A stretch of 64,000 bases of DNA from Gammaproteobacteria bacterium (GCA_018815325.1 JAHIYE010000020.1:186001-250000); one strand, 5' to 3'; shown: positions 30,188 to 39,223, counted from the stretch's first letter. Numbers and translations are program-made. Notes: generated by a model not told the origin, from the letters alone.

Positions 30188-30290
30188 AGTGGTTCACCCC
30201 CAGGCTGCGCGCACTGCGTGTCGCTTCGCCACCCCCCTTGCTGGGGGCGCACCTGGCGGCCCGGCGAAGCCGGCTCCGCGGGTGCCTGCG
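30188..30290. repeat. GC-rich repeat-like element between pcaI and pcaJ
   Basis: The 154-base gap starts with a C/G-rich stretch containing CACCCCCCTTGCTGGGGGCG, which can form a hairpin, then CGGCCCGGCGAAGCCGGC and CCGCGGG. I recall closely similar intergenic elements from Comamonadaceae genomes, but only one copy is in this window. The two coenzyme A-transferase genes are usually almost contiguous. Confidence 0.5.
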
Positions 30291-30341
30291 AACAAGTCCT
30301 TTCCAACGTGCGTCCCTGTGATGACGCAGAGGAGTAAATGA

Positions 30342-30983
30342 ATGAGTTATGTCAAACGTAGCAAAGACCAGCTCGCCGCGCGCGTGGCGCAGGATATTCC
30401 TGAAGGCGCTGTGGTGAATCTGGGCATCGGTCAACCCACGCTGGTAGCCAATCACATCCCAAGCAGCCGCGAGGTGTTGCTGCACAGCGAGAACGGCCTG
30501 CTTGGCATGGGCCCCGCACCGGCATCCGGGGAGGAAGACTACGATCTCATCAACGCCGGCAAGCAACCCGTGACGCTGCTGCCCGGCGGCTCCTTCTTCC
30601 ACCACACCGACAGCTTTGCCATGATGCGCGGCGGCCACCTCGATATCTGTGTGCTGGGCGCCTTCCAGGTCTCGGCCACAGGTGATCTGGCCAACTGGCA
30701 CACGGGTGAAAAGGATGCGATCCCCGCCGTGGGCGGTGCCATGGACCTGGCGGTAGGTGCCCTTCAGACCTGGGTGATGATGGATTTGCTGACCAAGCAG
30801 GGCGTGAGCAAGGTGGTACAGGCCTGCAGCTATCCCCTCACGGGAATAGCCTGCGTCAAGCGCATCTACAGTGATGTCGCCACACTGGACTGTACGCCGC
30901 AAGGCCTTGTACTGGTGGACATGGTGGATGGCTTGAGCCATGCCGAACTGGAGCAACTGGTGGGCCTGCCCATCGCCCAATAG
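30342..30983 (+). CDS. pcaJ: 3-oxoadipate CoA-transferase subunit B
   Basis: 213-residue beta subunit with the catalytic glutamate in the SENGLLGMGPAP motif and the NLGIGQPTLVANH start region. It forms the active transferase with PcaI. AGGAGT precedes the ATG. A 9-base inverted repeat lies between it and pcaF. Confidence 0.95.
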   Translation: MSYVKRSKDQLAARVAQDIPEGAVVNLGIGQPTLVANHIPSSREVLLHSENGLLGMGPAPASGEEDYDLINAGKQPVTLLPGGSFFHHTDSFAMMRGGHLDICVLGAFQVSATGDLANWHTGEKDAIPAVGGAMDLAVGALQTWVMMDLLTKQGVSKVVQACSYPLTGIACVKRIYSDVATLDCTPQGLVLVDMVDGLSHAELEQLVGLPIAQ

Positions 30984-31036
30984 ACACAGCCATGGCCGGT
31001 GTTGCATGCCGGCCATGTGCATGACATTCAGGCTGT

Positions 31037-31085
31037 GCCTGTCGAAGCCATTTGAAAATCAGTCCTCGCGAGCACGTCGACAGGC
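31037..31085. repeat. Inverted repeat between pcaJ and pcaF
   Basis: GCCTGTCGA (31037-31045) and TCGACAGGC (31077-31085) are perfect complements 31 bases apart. The second arm continues TCAGTGCGACAGG. This resembles REP-like units widespread in proteobacteria. No T run follows, so it is not a standard terminator. Confidence 0.5.
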
Positions 31086-31112
31086 TCAGTGCGACAGGAC
31101 AGGAGAAACGAT

Positions 31113-32315
31113 ATGAACCAGGCTTTTATCTGTGATGCGATTCGCACCCCTTTTGGCCGCTACGGCGGGGCGCTCAGCAGTGTGCGCACGGACGATCTCG
31201 GTGCGATTCCACTGAAAGCGCTGATGGCGCGCAACCAGCAGGTCGACTGGCAACAGCTCAGCGACGTGCTCTATGGCTGTGTCAACCAGGCCGGCGAGGA
31301 CAACCGCAATGTGGCGCGCATGTCGTCACTGCTTGCCGGACTGCCGCAGGAAGTGTCGGCGGCCACCATCAATCGCCTGTGCGGTTCGGGCCTGGATGCC
31401 CTGGGCACGGCCTCACGTGCCATCAAGGCGGGCGAGGCCACAATGATGATCGCCGGTGGCGTGGAGAGCATGAGCCGGGCGCCCTTCGTGATGGGCAAGG
31501 CAGAGAGCGCCTTCAGCCGCAGTGCGCAGATGTATGACACCACGATCGGCTGGCGTTTTATCAACAAACTCATGAAAGAGAAATACGGTGTCGATGCCAT
31601 GCCGGAGACGGCAGAAAACGTGGCCGCCGATTACAAGATCAGCCGCGAAGACCAGGACAAGATGGCGCTGGCTTCCCAGCTCAAGGCCGTGGCCGCGCAG
31701 AAGGCGGGTTACTTCGACGAAGAACTCACCCCCGTGACCATTCCCCAGAAAAAGGGCGACGCCGTGGTCGTGAGCAAGGACGAGCATCCACGTGAAACCT
31801 CGGCAGAAGCCCTGGCCAAACTCAAGGGCGCGGTGCGACCGGATGGCACGGTGACCGCTGGCAATGCCTCGGGCGTGAACGACGGCGCCTGCGCGCTGCT
31901 GGTTGCCAACGAAGCCGCGGCCAAGGCCAACGGCCTCACACCCCGTGCCCGCATCGTCGGCATGGCGACGGCGGGTGTGCCGCCCCGCATCATGGGCATC
32001 GGCCCGGCGCCGGCCACCGAAAAGGTGCTGGCGTTGACCGGATTGAAGCTGGCGCAGATGGATGTGATCGAGCTCAACGAGGCCTTTGCAGCCCAGGGCC
32101 TGGCCGTGCTGCGCCTGCTGGGTCTGCGCGACGATGATCCACGCGTCAACGCCTGGGGTGGCGCGATTGCGCTGGGACATCCGCTGGGTGCTTCGGGTGC
32201 ACGTCTGGCGACGACGGCGGTGAACCAGTTGCACCGCAATGGTGGCCGCTATGCGCTGTGCACCATGTGTATTGGTGTGGGGCAGGGTATCGCGGTTGTG
32301 CTGGAACGCGTTTAA
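31113..32315 (+). CDS. pcaF: 3-oxoadipyl-CoA thiolase
   Basis: 400-residue thiolase that cleaves beta-ketoadipyl-CoA to succinyl-CoA and acetyl-CoA. The acylation cysteine lies in NRLCGSGLDA, the histidine in NAWGGAIALGHPLGASG and the second cysteine in CTMCIGVGQG. The ATG at 31113 follows AGGAG. It is the last step of the pathway fed by the hydroxyquinol genes downstream and by any catechol or protocatechuate branch elsewhere. Confidence 0.96.
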   Translation: MNQAFICDAIRTPFGRYGGALSSVRTDDLGAIPLKALMARNQQVDWQQLSDVLYGCVNQAGEDNRNVARMSSLLAGLPQEVSAATINRLCGSGLDALGTASRAIKAGEATMMIAGGVESMSRAPFVMGKAESAFSRSAQMYDTTIGWRFINKLMKEKYGVDAMPETAENVAADYKISREDQDKMALASQLKAVAAQKAGYFDEELTPVTIPQKKGDAVVVSKDEHPRETSAEALAKLKGAVRPDGTVTAGNASGVNDGACALLVANEAAAKANGLTPRARIVGMATAGVPPRIMGIGPAPATEKVLALTGLKLAQMDVIELNEAFAAQGLAVLRLLGLRDDDPRVNAWGGAIALGHPLGASGARLATTAVNQLHRNGGRYALCTMCIGVGQGIAVVLERV

Positions 32316-32333
32316 GACTTAAAAGACGCGCGA

Positions 32334-32360
32334 GGCCCGCCGTTCTGCCAACGGTGGGCC
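32334..32360. terminator. Hairpin between convergent pcaF and gntR genes
   Basis: GGCCCGCCGTT (32334-32344) pairs with AACGGTGGGCC (32350-32360) with one G-T wobble and loop CTGCC. No direct T run on the plus strand, so a weak or bidirectional terminator. Confidence 0.5.
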
Positions 32361-32370
32361 GACAGCACGG

Positions 32371-33081
32371 TTAGCTGATCTGCATGCGCCGGGCGTTTTC
32401 GCGCAGCGAGTCGGAGGTGCGACGGTAGTGGTCAGTCAGCAGATGCACGGCCTCGTCGGCTTTCCCTTCGATCGCCGCATGGAACAGCGCCACATGCTCC
32501 TGATGCGCCTTGCGGCTCATGAAGTTCTTGCTCGCGGCGACCTGGCGGTAGCGGTAGGCTTCGTGCGATAGCGTGTTGCAAAAATCGCGCAACCAGCGTG
32601 ATGGGCAATTGGCCAGCAACTGCGCATGAAACTCCTGGTGCAAGGACTCCCACTCGGGGTTGGGCACATAGCGATCGGTCGCCAGTGAGCGTGGCGAGCG
32701 TGAGAGCTTGTGCACCAGCAGCACCAGCGCATCTTCCCAGGCCGCATCCCGAGCGATGATCGATTCGCGCAAGGCGATGGCCTCCACCTGGCAGCGGGTA
32801 TCCGTGAGGATGGCCAGTTCGCTCCAGTGCAGCGGCGCCACGCTGAAGCCGCGCTGGTCATTGCGCGTCACCAGGCCTTCGGACGACAGCCGGTTCAGGG
32901 CTTCGCGTACCGGGCTGGCACCCACGCTGTAGCGCTCGCCCACGGCATCAACCTTGAGTTTTTCGTCTGGCTTGAGCACGCCGTGAAGGATGTCGGCACG
33001 CAAGGCGTCATACACCGCGCTGGCGCGGGTGGTACCGCTGGCATCGGCCGTGGTGGTGACGAGGGCAGGCTTTCTGGGCAT
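32371..33081 (-). CDS. GntR-family regulator, FCD type
   Basis: 236 residues: winged helix (VYDALRADILHGVLKPDEKL ... VREALNRLSSEGLV) and an FCD effector domain in which a metal is often bound by histidines (for example EHVALFHAAIEG). It is divergent from the catabolic operon beginning at 33376. An ATCGAT-centred motif lies 5-18 bases before its start codon and recurs in the same place before the FAH-family gene at 51395, pointing to autoregulation and a shared regulon. Effector unknown. Confidence 0.87.
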   Translation of the reverse strand: MPRKPALVTTTADASGTTRASAVYDALRADILHGVLKPDEKLKVDAVGERYSVGASPVREALNRLSSEGLVTRNDQRGFSVAPLHWSELAILTDTRCQVEAIALRESIIARDAAWEDALVLLVHKLSRSPRSLATDRYVPNPEWESLHQEFHAQLLANCPSRWLRDFCNTLSHEAYRYRQVAASKNFMSRKAHQEHVALFHAAIEGKADEAVHLLTDHYRRTSDSLRENARRMQIS

Positions 33082-33085
33082 GGTC

Positions 33086-33099
33086 TTTTATCGATTAAA
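33086..33099. promoter_or_regulatory. Operator-like ATCGAT motif before the gntR gene
   Basis: TTTTATCGATTAAA, a near-palindrome centred on ATCGAT, lies just upstream of the minus-strand start codon at 33081. The similar AATTATCGATAAAA is found just upstream of the FAH-family gene. The remaining 276 bases up to 33376 hold no gene that I can support. Confidence 0.5.
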
Positions 33100-33375
33100 C
33101 GAATTCTAGAGTAAGCATGCAGCGAAGCAGCGCCCACATCATCTGTACACCGCTGATGAACGGGTTCTGTGCGCAGATCGGTATCCGGACATGCGTAGTG
33201 GTCTGCGATTCTTTCCAATCCCTGAAAAACTGATTTCCGACAGTATTCTTGTTTTGTACCCCGCGGCACTTCACACTGCGGTCAGTGGTTGGTGCCGTGC
33301 GCGTATGGCATCGACATGATCTGCATGGCAGCAGAGGCGCTGCGGATGAGCCGCTCAATTTTTTAAGGGAAACAG

Positions 33376-34299
33376 ATGACGAACAGCATTGGATGGATTG
33401 GTCTTGGCCGCATGGGCGAGGCGATGGTGAAGCGCTTGACCAAGGCCGGACATGGCGTGAGCGTGTGGAACCGCACCCGCAGCAAAGCCGAGCCGCTGGC
33501 CGAGTACGGCGCCACTGTGGTGGACAGCAAGCTCGACCTGGCGGCCTGTGAAGTGGTTTTCACCATGGTCTCCACCACCGACGATTTGAAGCAGGTGCTG
33601 TTTGGCGAGGGGGGGCTGGTCACCGGCAAGGTCAAACCCAAGGTGGTGGTGGACAGTTCCTCCATCTCGCAGGAAGGCTCAGCTGACATTCGCGCCACAC
33701 TCGAAGGCCTGGGTGTGGCTTATCTTTGCACGCCAGTTTCTGGCAATGCCAAAGTTGCCAAGGCCGGCAAGCTGCTCATGGTGGCTTCGGGCCCCAAGGC
33801 CCTGTACGACAAGGCCGAGCCTTACCTGCAGGCCATGGCCCGCAAGGTCATGTGGGTGGGCGAGGGCGAGTTGGCCCGGATCTGGAAGATCGCCCACAAC
33901 ACCATGTTCGGCGTGATCATCCAGAACCTCTGCGAGATCACCGTGCTGGCCGAGAAGGCCGGCATCCCGCGCCATGTGTTTCTCGAGAGCATCAACGACT
34001 CGGTGCTCGGCTCGATGTACACCAAGTACAAGACGCCCGTGCTCAGCAACCTGACGTTCGAGAACGTCACGTTCACGCCGAAGCTGCTGCTCAAGGACAT
34101 GGACCTGGGCATGGCGACGGCCAAGGCCCTTGGTGTGGCCATGCCCGCTGCGGCGGCCACGCGTGAGTCGGTGGCCCGCATGGTGGGCCGTGGCTATGAC
34201 GACATTGATTTCTCCGTGCTGCTGGTGGAAACCGCCAAGGACGCCGGCATGGAGCTCAAACCCGAGAATGTGAAACTGAGCGACGGGCTGGAGAGCTGA
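33376..34299 (+). CDS. NAD(P)-dependent 3-hydroxyisobutyrate dehydrogenase-like oxidoreductase
   Basis: 307 residues of the beta-hydroxyacid dehydrogenase family: GWIGLGRMGEAM at the N-terminus (nucleotide binding), substrate motif TPVSGNAKVAKAGKL and the helix LARIWKIAHNTMFGV, which keeps the catalytic lysine (about position 172) with the usual N-x4-family spacing. It would reduce or oxidise a small beta-hydroxy acid or a semialdehyde. First gene of the catabolic operon, 2 bases before the amidohydrolase. A second paralogue is at 38310. Substrate unknown. Confidence 0.85.
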   Translation: MTNSIGWIGLGRMGEAMVKRLTKAGHGVSVWNRTRSKAEPLAEYGATVVDSKLDLAACEVVFTMVSTTDDLKQVLFGEGGLVTGKVKPKVVVDSSSISQEGSADIRATLEGLGVAYLCTPVSGNAKVAKAGKLLMVASGPKALYDKAEPYLQAMARKVMWVGEGELARIWKIAHNTMFGVIIQNLCEITVLAEKAGIPRHVFLESINDSVLGSMYTKYKTPVLSNLTFENVTFTPKLLLKDMDLGMATAKALGVAMPAAAATRESVARMVGRGYDDIDFSVLLVETAKDAGMELKPENVKLSDGLES

Positions 34300-34301
34300 A
34301 G

Positions 34302-35648
34302 ATGCCTGCAGCTGTGCGAACCCTGATCCGCGGCGCCACCATCATCACGATGGACGCCCAGGGCGATCTGCCCCGGGGCGACCTGCTGGTCACGGGCGAC
34401 CGCATCACCGAGATCGCGCCGAGTCTGAAGGTGGACGAAGCGCAGGTGGTCGAGGCCGAGGGTTGCATACTCATTCCCGGGCTCATCAATGCGCATATGC
34501 ACACTTGGCAGACCGCCCTGCGCGGCTTGGCCGCCAACTGGACCTTGCTGGAGTATTTCAGGAAGATGCATGCCGGCCTGGCCACAGTGTTTGAGCCAGA
34601 GGACCTGCATATCGCCACCCTCGTGGGGGGCTTGAATCAGCTCAACTGCGGCACCACCACGCTGGCCGACTGGTGCCACAACAACCGCACGCCGCAGCAC
34701 AACGATGCAGCCATTGCCGGTCTGCAGGAGAGTGGCATACGCGCCGCGTTTTTTCATGGCACGCCCAAGCCGGATCCCAAGCCTGGCGAGACCCCGTTCT
34801 GGGAAGTGCCACATCCGCGCGCAGAGATCGAGCGGCTGCTCAAGAAGCATCAAGGCGAGGCCTTGCTCAGCGTTCATGCCGCCGTGCTCGGGCCGCACTA
34901 CTCCACCCTCGATGTGGCGCTGCACGACTTTCGCATGGCGCGTGAGCTCGGCATCATCGCCTCGCTGCACCAGGGCGGTGGGCCGGCTCGCACACCCGAG
35001 GGCTGGGAGCGGCTGGAGGCCGAGGGCCTGCTGGGGCCGCACATCAACATCGTGCATGGCCATGCGCTCAGCGATGCACAGCTCCAACGCTTCTGCGCGC
35101 TCGGCATGAGCTTTTCTGCTGCGGCAGAGAGTGAGATGACCCAGGGTCACGGCTTTCCGATTACCGGGCGGTTGCGCCAGTTCGGCAAGGCACCGTCGCT
35201 CGGGGTTGATCTCGAGAGCGTCATCAGCGGCGACATGCTGAGCCAGGCCCGCGTGGCGCTGGGCATGCAGCGCAGCCTGGACAACGCAGCCCACCGCGAG
35301 ACGCATGGCAGCATCCCGCTCACTTCCACAGTCACCACGCGCGAAGCGCTTTCCTGGGTCACGGTTGAGGGTGCGCGCATGCTGGGCCAGCTCGATCGCA
35401 TCGGTTCGCTGGCCGCCGGCAAGCAGGCCGACCTGGTGCTGATCCGCGCCGACGAGCTCAATATGCAGCCGGTTCACGACGCCGTGAACAGCGTCGTGCT
35501 GCAAACCTCCTTGCTGAATATCGACAGTGTGATGGTGGCCGGCCGCTGGAAGAAACGCCAGGGTCGGCTGCTCGATGTGGAGCTGGCCCCCAGGCTGGCT
35601 GCACTGAGGAAGTCTGGCGTGAAGATCACCGAAGCGCTGGGACTATAA
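34302..35648 (+). CDS. Amidohydrolase of the ATZ/TRZ-like group
   Basis: 448 residues. Metal-dependent deaminase or chlorohydrolase fold: INAHMHTWQ gives the HxH metal pair, followed by SVHAAV, a HQGGG motif near the middle, HGHALSD and the C-terminal IGSLAAGKQADLVLI composite-barrel return. Family members hydrolyse C-N or C-Cl bonds of rings (triazines, cytosine, guanine and S-adenosylhomocysteine). It may remove an amino or halogen group from the substrate of this region, which I infer only from context. Its stop codon lies in repeat copy C. Confidence 0.82.
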   Translation: MPAAVRTLIRGATIITMDAQGDLPRGDLLVTGDRITEIAPSLKVDEAQVVEAEGCILIPGLINAHMHTWQTALRGLAANWTLLEYFRKMHAGLATVFEPEDLHIATLVGGLNQLNCGTTTLADWCHNNRTPQHNDAAIAGLQESGIRAAFFHGTPKPDPKPGETPFWEVPHPRAEIERLLKKHQGEALLSVHAAVLGPHYSTLDVALHDFRMARELGIIASLHQGGGPARTPEGWERLEAEGLLGPHINIVHGHALSDAQLQRFCALGMSFSAAAESEMTQGHGFPITGRLRQFGKAPSLGVDLESVISGDMLSQARVALGMQRSLDNAAHRETHGSIPLTSTVTTREALSWVTVEGARMLGQLDRIGSLAAGKQADLVLIRADELNMQPVHDAVNSVVLQTSLLNIDSVMVAGRWKKRQGRLLDVELAPRLAALRKSGVKITEALGL

Positions 35649-35704
35649 AAATGATAGCGATAGACGTTTGATTGATATGGGCTAGAGCCAACTTTTACCA
35701 ATAA
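35643..35704 (+). repeat. Dispersed intergenic repeat, copy C
   Basis: CTATAAAAATGATAGC, a middle part with ACGTTTG and the ending GGGCTAGAGCCAACTTT match copy A part for part. It overlaps the stop codon of the amidohydrolase gene. Confidence 0.7.
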
Positions 35705-35718
35705 ACAGGAGACAAACC

Positions 35719-36669
35719 ATGAAACGCTTTTTGATTGTGGCAGCCGCCGTGCTGGCGCTAAGCACCGCTTCGGCGCAGGACTATCCAAACAAGACGATCA
35801 AGATCGTCGTGCCCTTCACTGCGGGCAGTGCCACCGACATCATGGCGCGCGTGGTGGGCGAGCGGCTATCTGCTTCGATGGGCCAGGCCGTGGTGGTGGA
35901 AAACCGCCCCGGCGCCGGCGGCACACTCGGCGCAGCGCAGGTCGCCAAGAGCGAACCCGATGGCTACACCCTGCTTGTGGTCTCCACCGGTCATGTGGTC
36001 AACCCTGCGCTCTATACCGGCCTGACCTATGACACATTGGGTGACTTCGCTGGCGTGAGCCCGCTGGCTGCGTTGCCGAGCGTGCTCGTGGTCGCTGGTG
36101 CCAGTCCCATCAAATCGGTGCAGGAGTTGCTCGCAGCAGCCAGGGCCAAGCCGGGCCAACTGAACTATGCCTCGGCAGGCGTAGGCAGCGCCACCCATGT
36201 GAACGCCGAGAAGTTTCGCAGCATGGCCAACATCCAGGTCACGCACATCCCGTTCAAGGGCACACCCGAGACCATCGTGGAGACCAGTTCCGGCCGGGTC
36301 GACTTCATGTTCACCCCGGTGCTGGCTTCGCTGCCCACCATCCGGGACGGCCGCCTGCGTGCACTGGCCGTGAGCACCGCCAAGCGATCTTCCTCCATGC
36401 CCGATGTGCCCACGGTGGCCGAGGCCGGCATGCCTGGTTTTGCGTTCGATTTCTGGATCGGCATGCTCGCACCCTCCAAGACCCCGCGTGCCGTGGTCAG
36501 CAAGCTCAACGCCGAGATCGCCAAGGCGCTGGCCCAGCCTGAGGTGAAGGAACGCATGGCCAAGCTCGGTGCCGAGTCCATGCCCATGTCGCCCGAGCAG
36601 TTCGACAGCTACATCAAGGATGAATTCAACACCCTTGGGGCTGTGATGAAGGCCGCGCCCAAGTCCTGA
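35719..36669 (+). CDS. Bug-family tripartite tricarboxylate transporter binding protein
   Basis: 316 residues with signal peptide (STASA) and the Bug/TctC signature YPNKTIKIVVPFTAGSATD, NRPGAGGTLGA and DGYTLLVV. Such proteins bind carboxylates in the periplasm, but the TctA and TctB membrane partners are not in the window. It probably binds the aromatic or acid substrate of this catabolic region. A strong terminator follows. Confidence 0.9.
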   Translation: MKRFLIVAAAVLALSTASAQDYPNKTIKIVVPFTAGSATDIMARVVGERLSASMGQAVVVENRPGAGGTLGAAQVAKSEPDGYTLLVVSTGHVVNPALYTGLTYDTLGDFAGVSPLAALPSVLVVAGASPIKSVQELLAAARAKPGQLNYASAGVGSATHVNAEKFRSMANIQVTHIPFKGTPETIVETSSGRVDFMFTPVLASLPTIRDGRLRALAVSTAKRSSSMPDVPTVAEAGMPGFAFDFWIGMLAPSKTPRAVVSKLNAEIAKALAQPEVKERMAKLGAESMPMSPEQFDSYIKDEFNTLGAVMKAAPKS

Positions 36670-36675
36670 CGACCC

Positions 36676-36712
36676 GCCCGGGCTGGCTGAATCAGGCCAG
36701 CCTGGGCTTTTT
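36676..36712 (+). terminator. Intrinsic terminator after the first Bug gene
   Basis: Twelve-pair stem GCCCGGGCTGGC/GCCAGCCTGGGC (36676-36687 with 36696-36707, one G-T pair), followed by TTTTT. Confidence 0.85.
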
Positions 36713-36732
36713 CTGCACAGGAACATTGCTCC

Positions 36733-37686
36733 ATGTCTTCTGCTTTCTCCAGCATACCCGTGGCTGACACGCTGCTGCGTGTCAATGTTTTCAACACTTC
36801 AAGCAACCTGCCCCTGTTGGCCGCTATCGCCCAGGGCTATTTCGCGCAGCGGGGCTTGCAGATTGAGGTGCAGCACACGCCCAACTCTGACGAGCAGCGC
36901 GCTGGCCTGGCCACTGGCAAGTTCGACATTGCCCACGCCGCGGTCGACAATGCCGTGGCCATGGTGGAGGCAGCCAAACAGGATGTGGCCATCGTCTGCG
37001 GTGGCGATGCCGGCATGAACGACTTTGTGGTGCGCGCCGAGATTGACAGCCTGGACGACCTGCGTGGCAAGCTGCTCGCGGTGGATGCACCCAATACCGC
37101 CTATGCGCTGGTGGCCAAGAAGATTCTCAAGAACCACGGCCTGCTCGAAGGTCGCGACTATGCCGTCAAGCTGGCGGGTGGCACCGGGCCGCGTTCGGCT
37201 GCCATGGTGGCCGACCCGCAGCTCGCTGCGGGCATGATCAACCCGCCGTTTTCATTCACGGTGCGCGAGCAGGGCCTCAAGAGTCTGGGCAGCCAGTACC
37301 AGCTGCTCGGGCCCTATCAGGCCACCGGGGCCTTCGTGATGCGGTCCTGGGCACAGGCCAACGCAGAAGTGCTGGTGCGCTATCTCGCGGCCTATATCGA
37401 GGGTCAGCGCCATGTCATGAACCCCGCGCACCGTCACCAGATGATCACCCTGCTGGGCAGCAGCTTCAAGCTCGCACCCCATGTGGCCGAGGGCACGTAT
37501 GAGGCTCTGGTGGCACCCGGCTCGGGCCTGGCGCCCGATGCGCGTTTCAACCTGGCAGGTTTCCATACCGTGCTGGCTATCCGCGCCGAGATGGAAGGCA
37601 TGTGGGGCGGCACGCCGCCAGCGCCTGACAAATACCTTGAACCCGCTTATTTCGAGCAAGCCTTGCAGACCGCGCGTGCGGTGTAA
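36733..37686 (+). CDS. NMT1/SsuA-like binding-fold protein without signal peptide
   Basis: 317 residues of a periplasmic-binding-protein fold (NMT1/THI5/SsuA group): LPLLAAIAQGYFAQRGL, GKFDIAHAAVDNAVAMV, the very conserved GGDAGMNDF and VDAPNTAYALVAKKILK. The N-terminus (MSSAFSSIPVADTLLRV) has no signal or lipobox, and a terminator just upstream excludes a longer form. Thus it is predicted cytosolic. A paralogue at 40365 with the same motifs is a lipoprotein. No ABC permease or ATPase is nearby. Function unknown. Confidence 0.8.
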   Translation: MSSAFSSIPVADTLLRVNVFNTSSNLPLLAAIAQGYFAQRGLQIEVQHTPNSDEQRAGLATGKFDIAHAAVDNAVAMVEAAKQDVAIVCGGDAGMNDFVVRAEIDSLDDLRGKLLAVDAPNTAYALVAKKILKNHGLLEGRDYAVKLAGGTGPRSAAMVADPQLAAGMINPPFSFTVREQGLKSLGSQYQLLGPYQATGAFVMRSWAQANAEVLVRYLAAYIEGQRHVMNPAHRHQMITLLGSSFKLAPHVAEGTYEALVAPGSGLAPDARFNLAGFHTVLAIRAEMEGMWGGTPPAPDKYLEPAYFEQALQTARAV

Positions 37687-37716
37687 GGCAGTTGCCCCAC
37701 CCGTGAAGGACACGCC

Positions 37717-38313
37717 ATGAACCATCCCCAGCGCATCCCTTATATCGATCCGGTCTCGATCACCGACCCAGCCATGATGGCCGAGTTCGAGCGTGCTGCG
37801 CGCGAAGGCGCGCCACGCCCGGAGAGCCATGCGATTCGTGCCCATGTACCCAAGGTGTTCTGGGCTTTCACCAACGCCTGGAACGATACCTTTGTGGACG
37901 GTGTGTGTGATCACGCGATCAAGGAGCTGTGCCGCCTGTATGTCTCGCAGGCGGTCAACTGCAACTACTGTGGCAACCAGCGCTCCATGAAGGCGCAGGC
38001 ACAGGGTCTGCTGGAAGACGATGTGAAAGACCTGCTGGAGTTCGACAAGTCCACACGTTTTGTGTCGCGTCAAAAGGCTGCGTTGCGGTTGGCCGAAGCC
38101 ATCACCTGGGGGCTGGACTCCAGCGACGAACTCTGGGCCGGGCTCAACACGCATTTCGAGACTCCTCAGATCGTGGAGCTTGGCTTCTTCATTGGCCTGA
38201 CCATGGGCCAGCAGCGCTGGAACCGGCTTATCGGCATGGGGCAGAGCCAGTTCATGGCAGGCGCCACCGGCGGCATTGCACCCGGCGTGGCACAAGCCAG
38301 GGCCGTGGCATGA
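37717..38313 (+). CDS. AhpD-like/carboxymuconolactone-decarboxylase-family protein
   Basis: 198 residues. The motif VSQAVNCNYCGNQRSM has the CxxC pair of AhpD-like alkylhydroperoxidase-fold proteins. The family includes peroxidase-like and decarboxylase members; the exact role is not clear. It shares an ATGA stop/start overlap with the following dehydrogenase gene, so the two are translationally coupled. Confidence 0.78.
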   Translation: MNHPQRIPYIDPVSITDPAMMAEFERAAREGAPRPESHAIRAHVPKVFWAFTNAWNDTFVDGVCDHAIKELCRLYVSQAVNCNYCGNQRSMKAQAQGLLEDDVKDLLEFDKSTRFVSRQKAALRLAEAITWGLDSSDELWAGLNTHFETPQIVELGFFIGLTMGQQRWNRLIGMGQSQFMAGATGGIAPGVAQARAVA

Positions 38314-39191
38314 CGGTACGCATCCATTTTTTTGGCATGGGCAAGATGGGCCTGCCCATGGCCTTGCATCTGCAGGGTGCGGGCCATTCCGTGAGCGTGA
38401 GCGACACCAGCAGCGAGCGTCTGCAGCTTGCCACAGACAAGGGTCTGGCCACAGCGGCCGTCGTTGGCGCAGTGCTGGCGCGTGCCGACATGATTTTTTC
38501 TTCCCTTCCCAATGATGCAGCCCTGCAGCATGTGGCCGCACAAGTTGCCCGTGCGGCGCGGCGTGGCGCCATTTTTGTAGATACCAGTACGGTGTCGCAG
38601 CCAGCGTCTGCCGAGGTCGCCAAGGCGCTGACTGCCGCTGGCGTGCTGTATTTGCGGACCACGGTTTCAGGCAACAACAAGATGGCCGAGGCTGCACAAC
38701 TCACTGTCATGGCCTCCGGCCCGCGCGAGGCCTATGACGCAGCGCTCCCCTTGCTCAAGGCCCTCGGGCCCAACCACTTTTACCTGGGCGAGGCTGAGCA
38801 AGCGCGCCTGATGAAGCTGGTGGTTAACCTCATGATCGCCCAGACCAGTGCGATGCTGGCCGAAGCGCTCACGCTGGGTCGCAAGGGGGGGCTCGACTGG
38901 ACCGACATGTGGGCCGTGCTGGGTGCGAGCGCAGTCGGCTCACCCATTGTGAAGGCCAAATCGCCTCAATTGAGCCAGCGAGACTTCACCCCCACCTTCA
39001 CCGTACTGCAGATGATCAAGGACCTGGACCTGATCATCGGTGCGGGTGAAGCCAGCCATGTGCCGCTGCCGCAGACCGCGATGACGCTGCAGCTCATGCA
39101 TGCCGCCGTGGCTCAGGGTGATGCGCTGGATGACTATGCTGCCATCATCAAGTCGGTGGAGCGCAGTGCTGGCCTGCCGGTACAGCTTTGA
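38310..39191 (+). CDS. 3-hydroxyisobutyrate dehydrogenase-like oxidoreductase, second copy
   Basis: 293 residues: FFGMGKMGLPMALHLQGAG nucleotide-binding start, the TTVSGNNKMAEAAQL substrate motif and the lysine helix ARLMKLVVNLMIAQ. It belongs to the beta-hydroxyacid dehydrogenases like the product at 33376, but the two are only distantly similar. The ATG at 38310 overlaps the stop of the AhpD-like gene. Maleylacetate reductase follows 32 bases later. Substrate unknown. Confidence 0.84.
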   Translation: MTVRIHFFGMGKMGLPMALHLQGAGHSVSVSDTSSERLQLATDKGLATAAVVGAVLARADMIFSSLPNDAALQHVAAQVARAARRGAIFVDTSTVSQPASAEVAKALTAAGVLYLRTTVSGNNKMAEAAQLTVMASGPREAYDAALPLLKALGPNHFYLGEAEQARLMKLVVNLMIAQTSAMLAEALTLGRKGGLDWTDMWAVLGASAVGSPIVKAKSPQLSQRDFTPTFTVLQMIKDLDLIIGAGEASHVPLPQTAMTLQLMHAAVAQGDALDDYAAIIKSVERSAGLPVQL

Positions 39192-39223
39192 GCCTTTCCT
39201 GAAGCAGACAAGGAGTCGGAACT

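Noticed and set aside
34194-35504. 436-codon minus-strand frame opposite the amidohydrolase
   Set aside because: Shadow of the amidohydrolase; no domain seen.
37252-38697. 481-codon minus-strand frame opposite the AhpD-like and dehydrogenase genes
   Set aside because: The plus-strand genes have clear motifs and an ATGA overlap; the minus frame has none.
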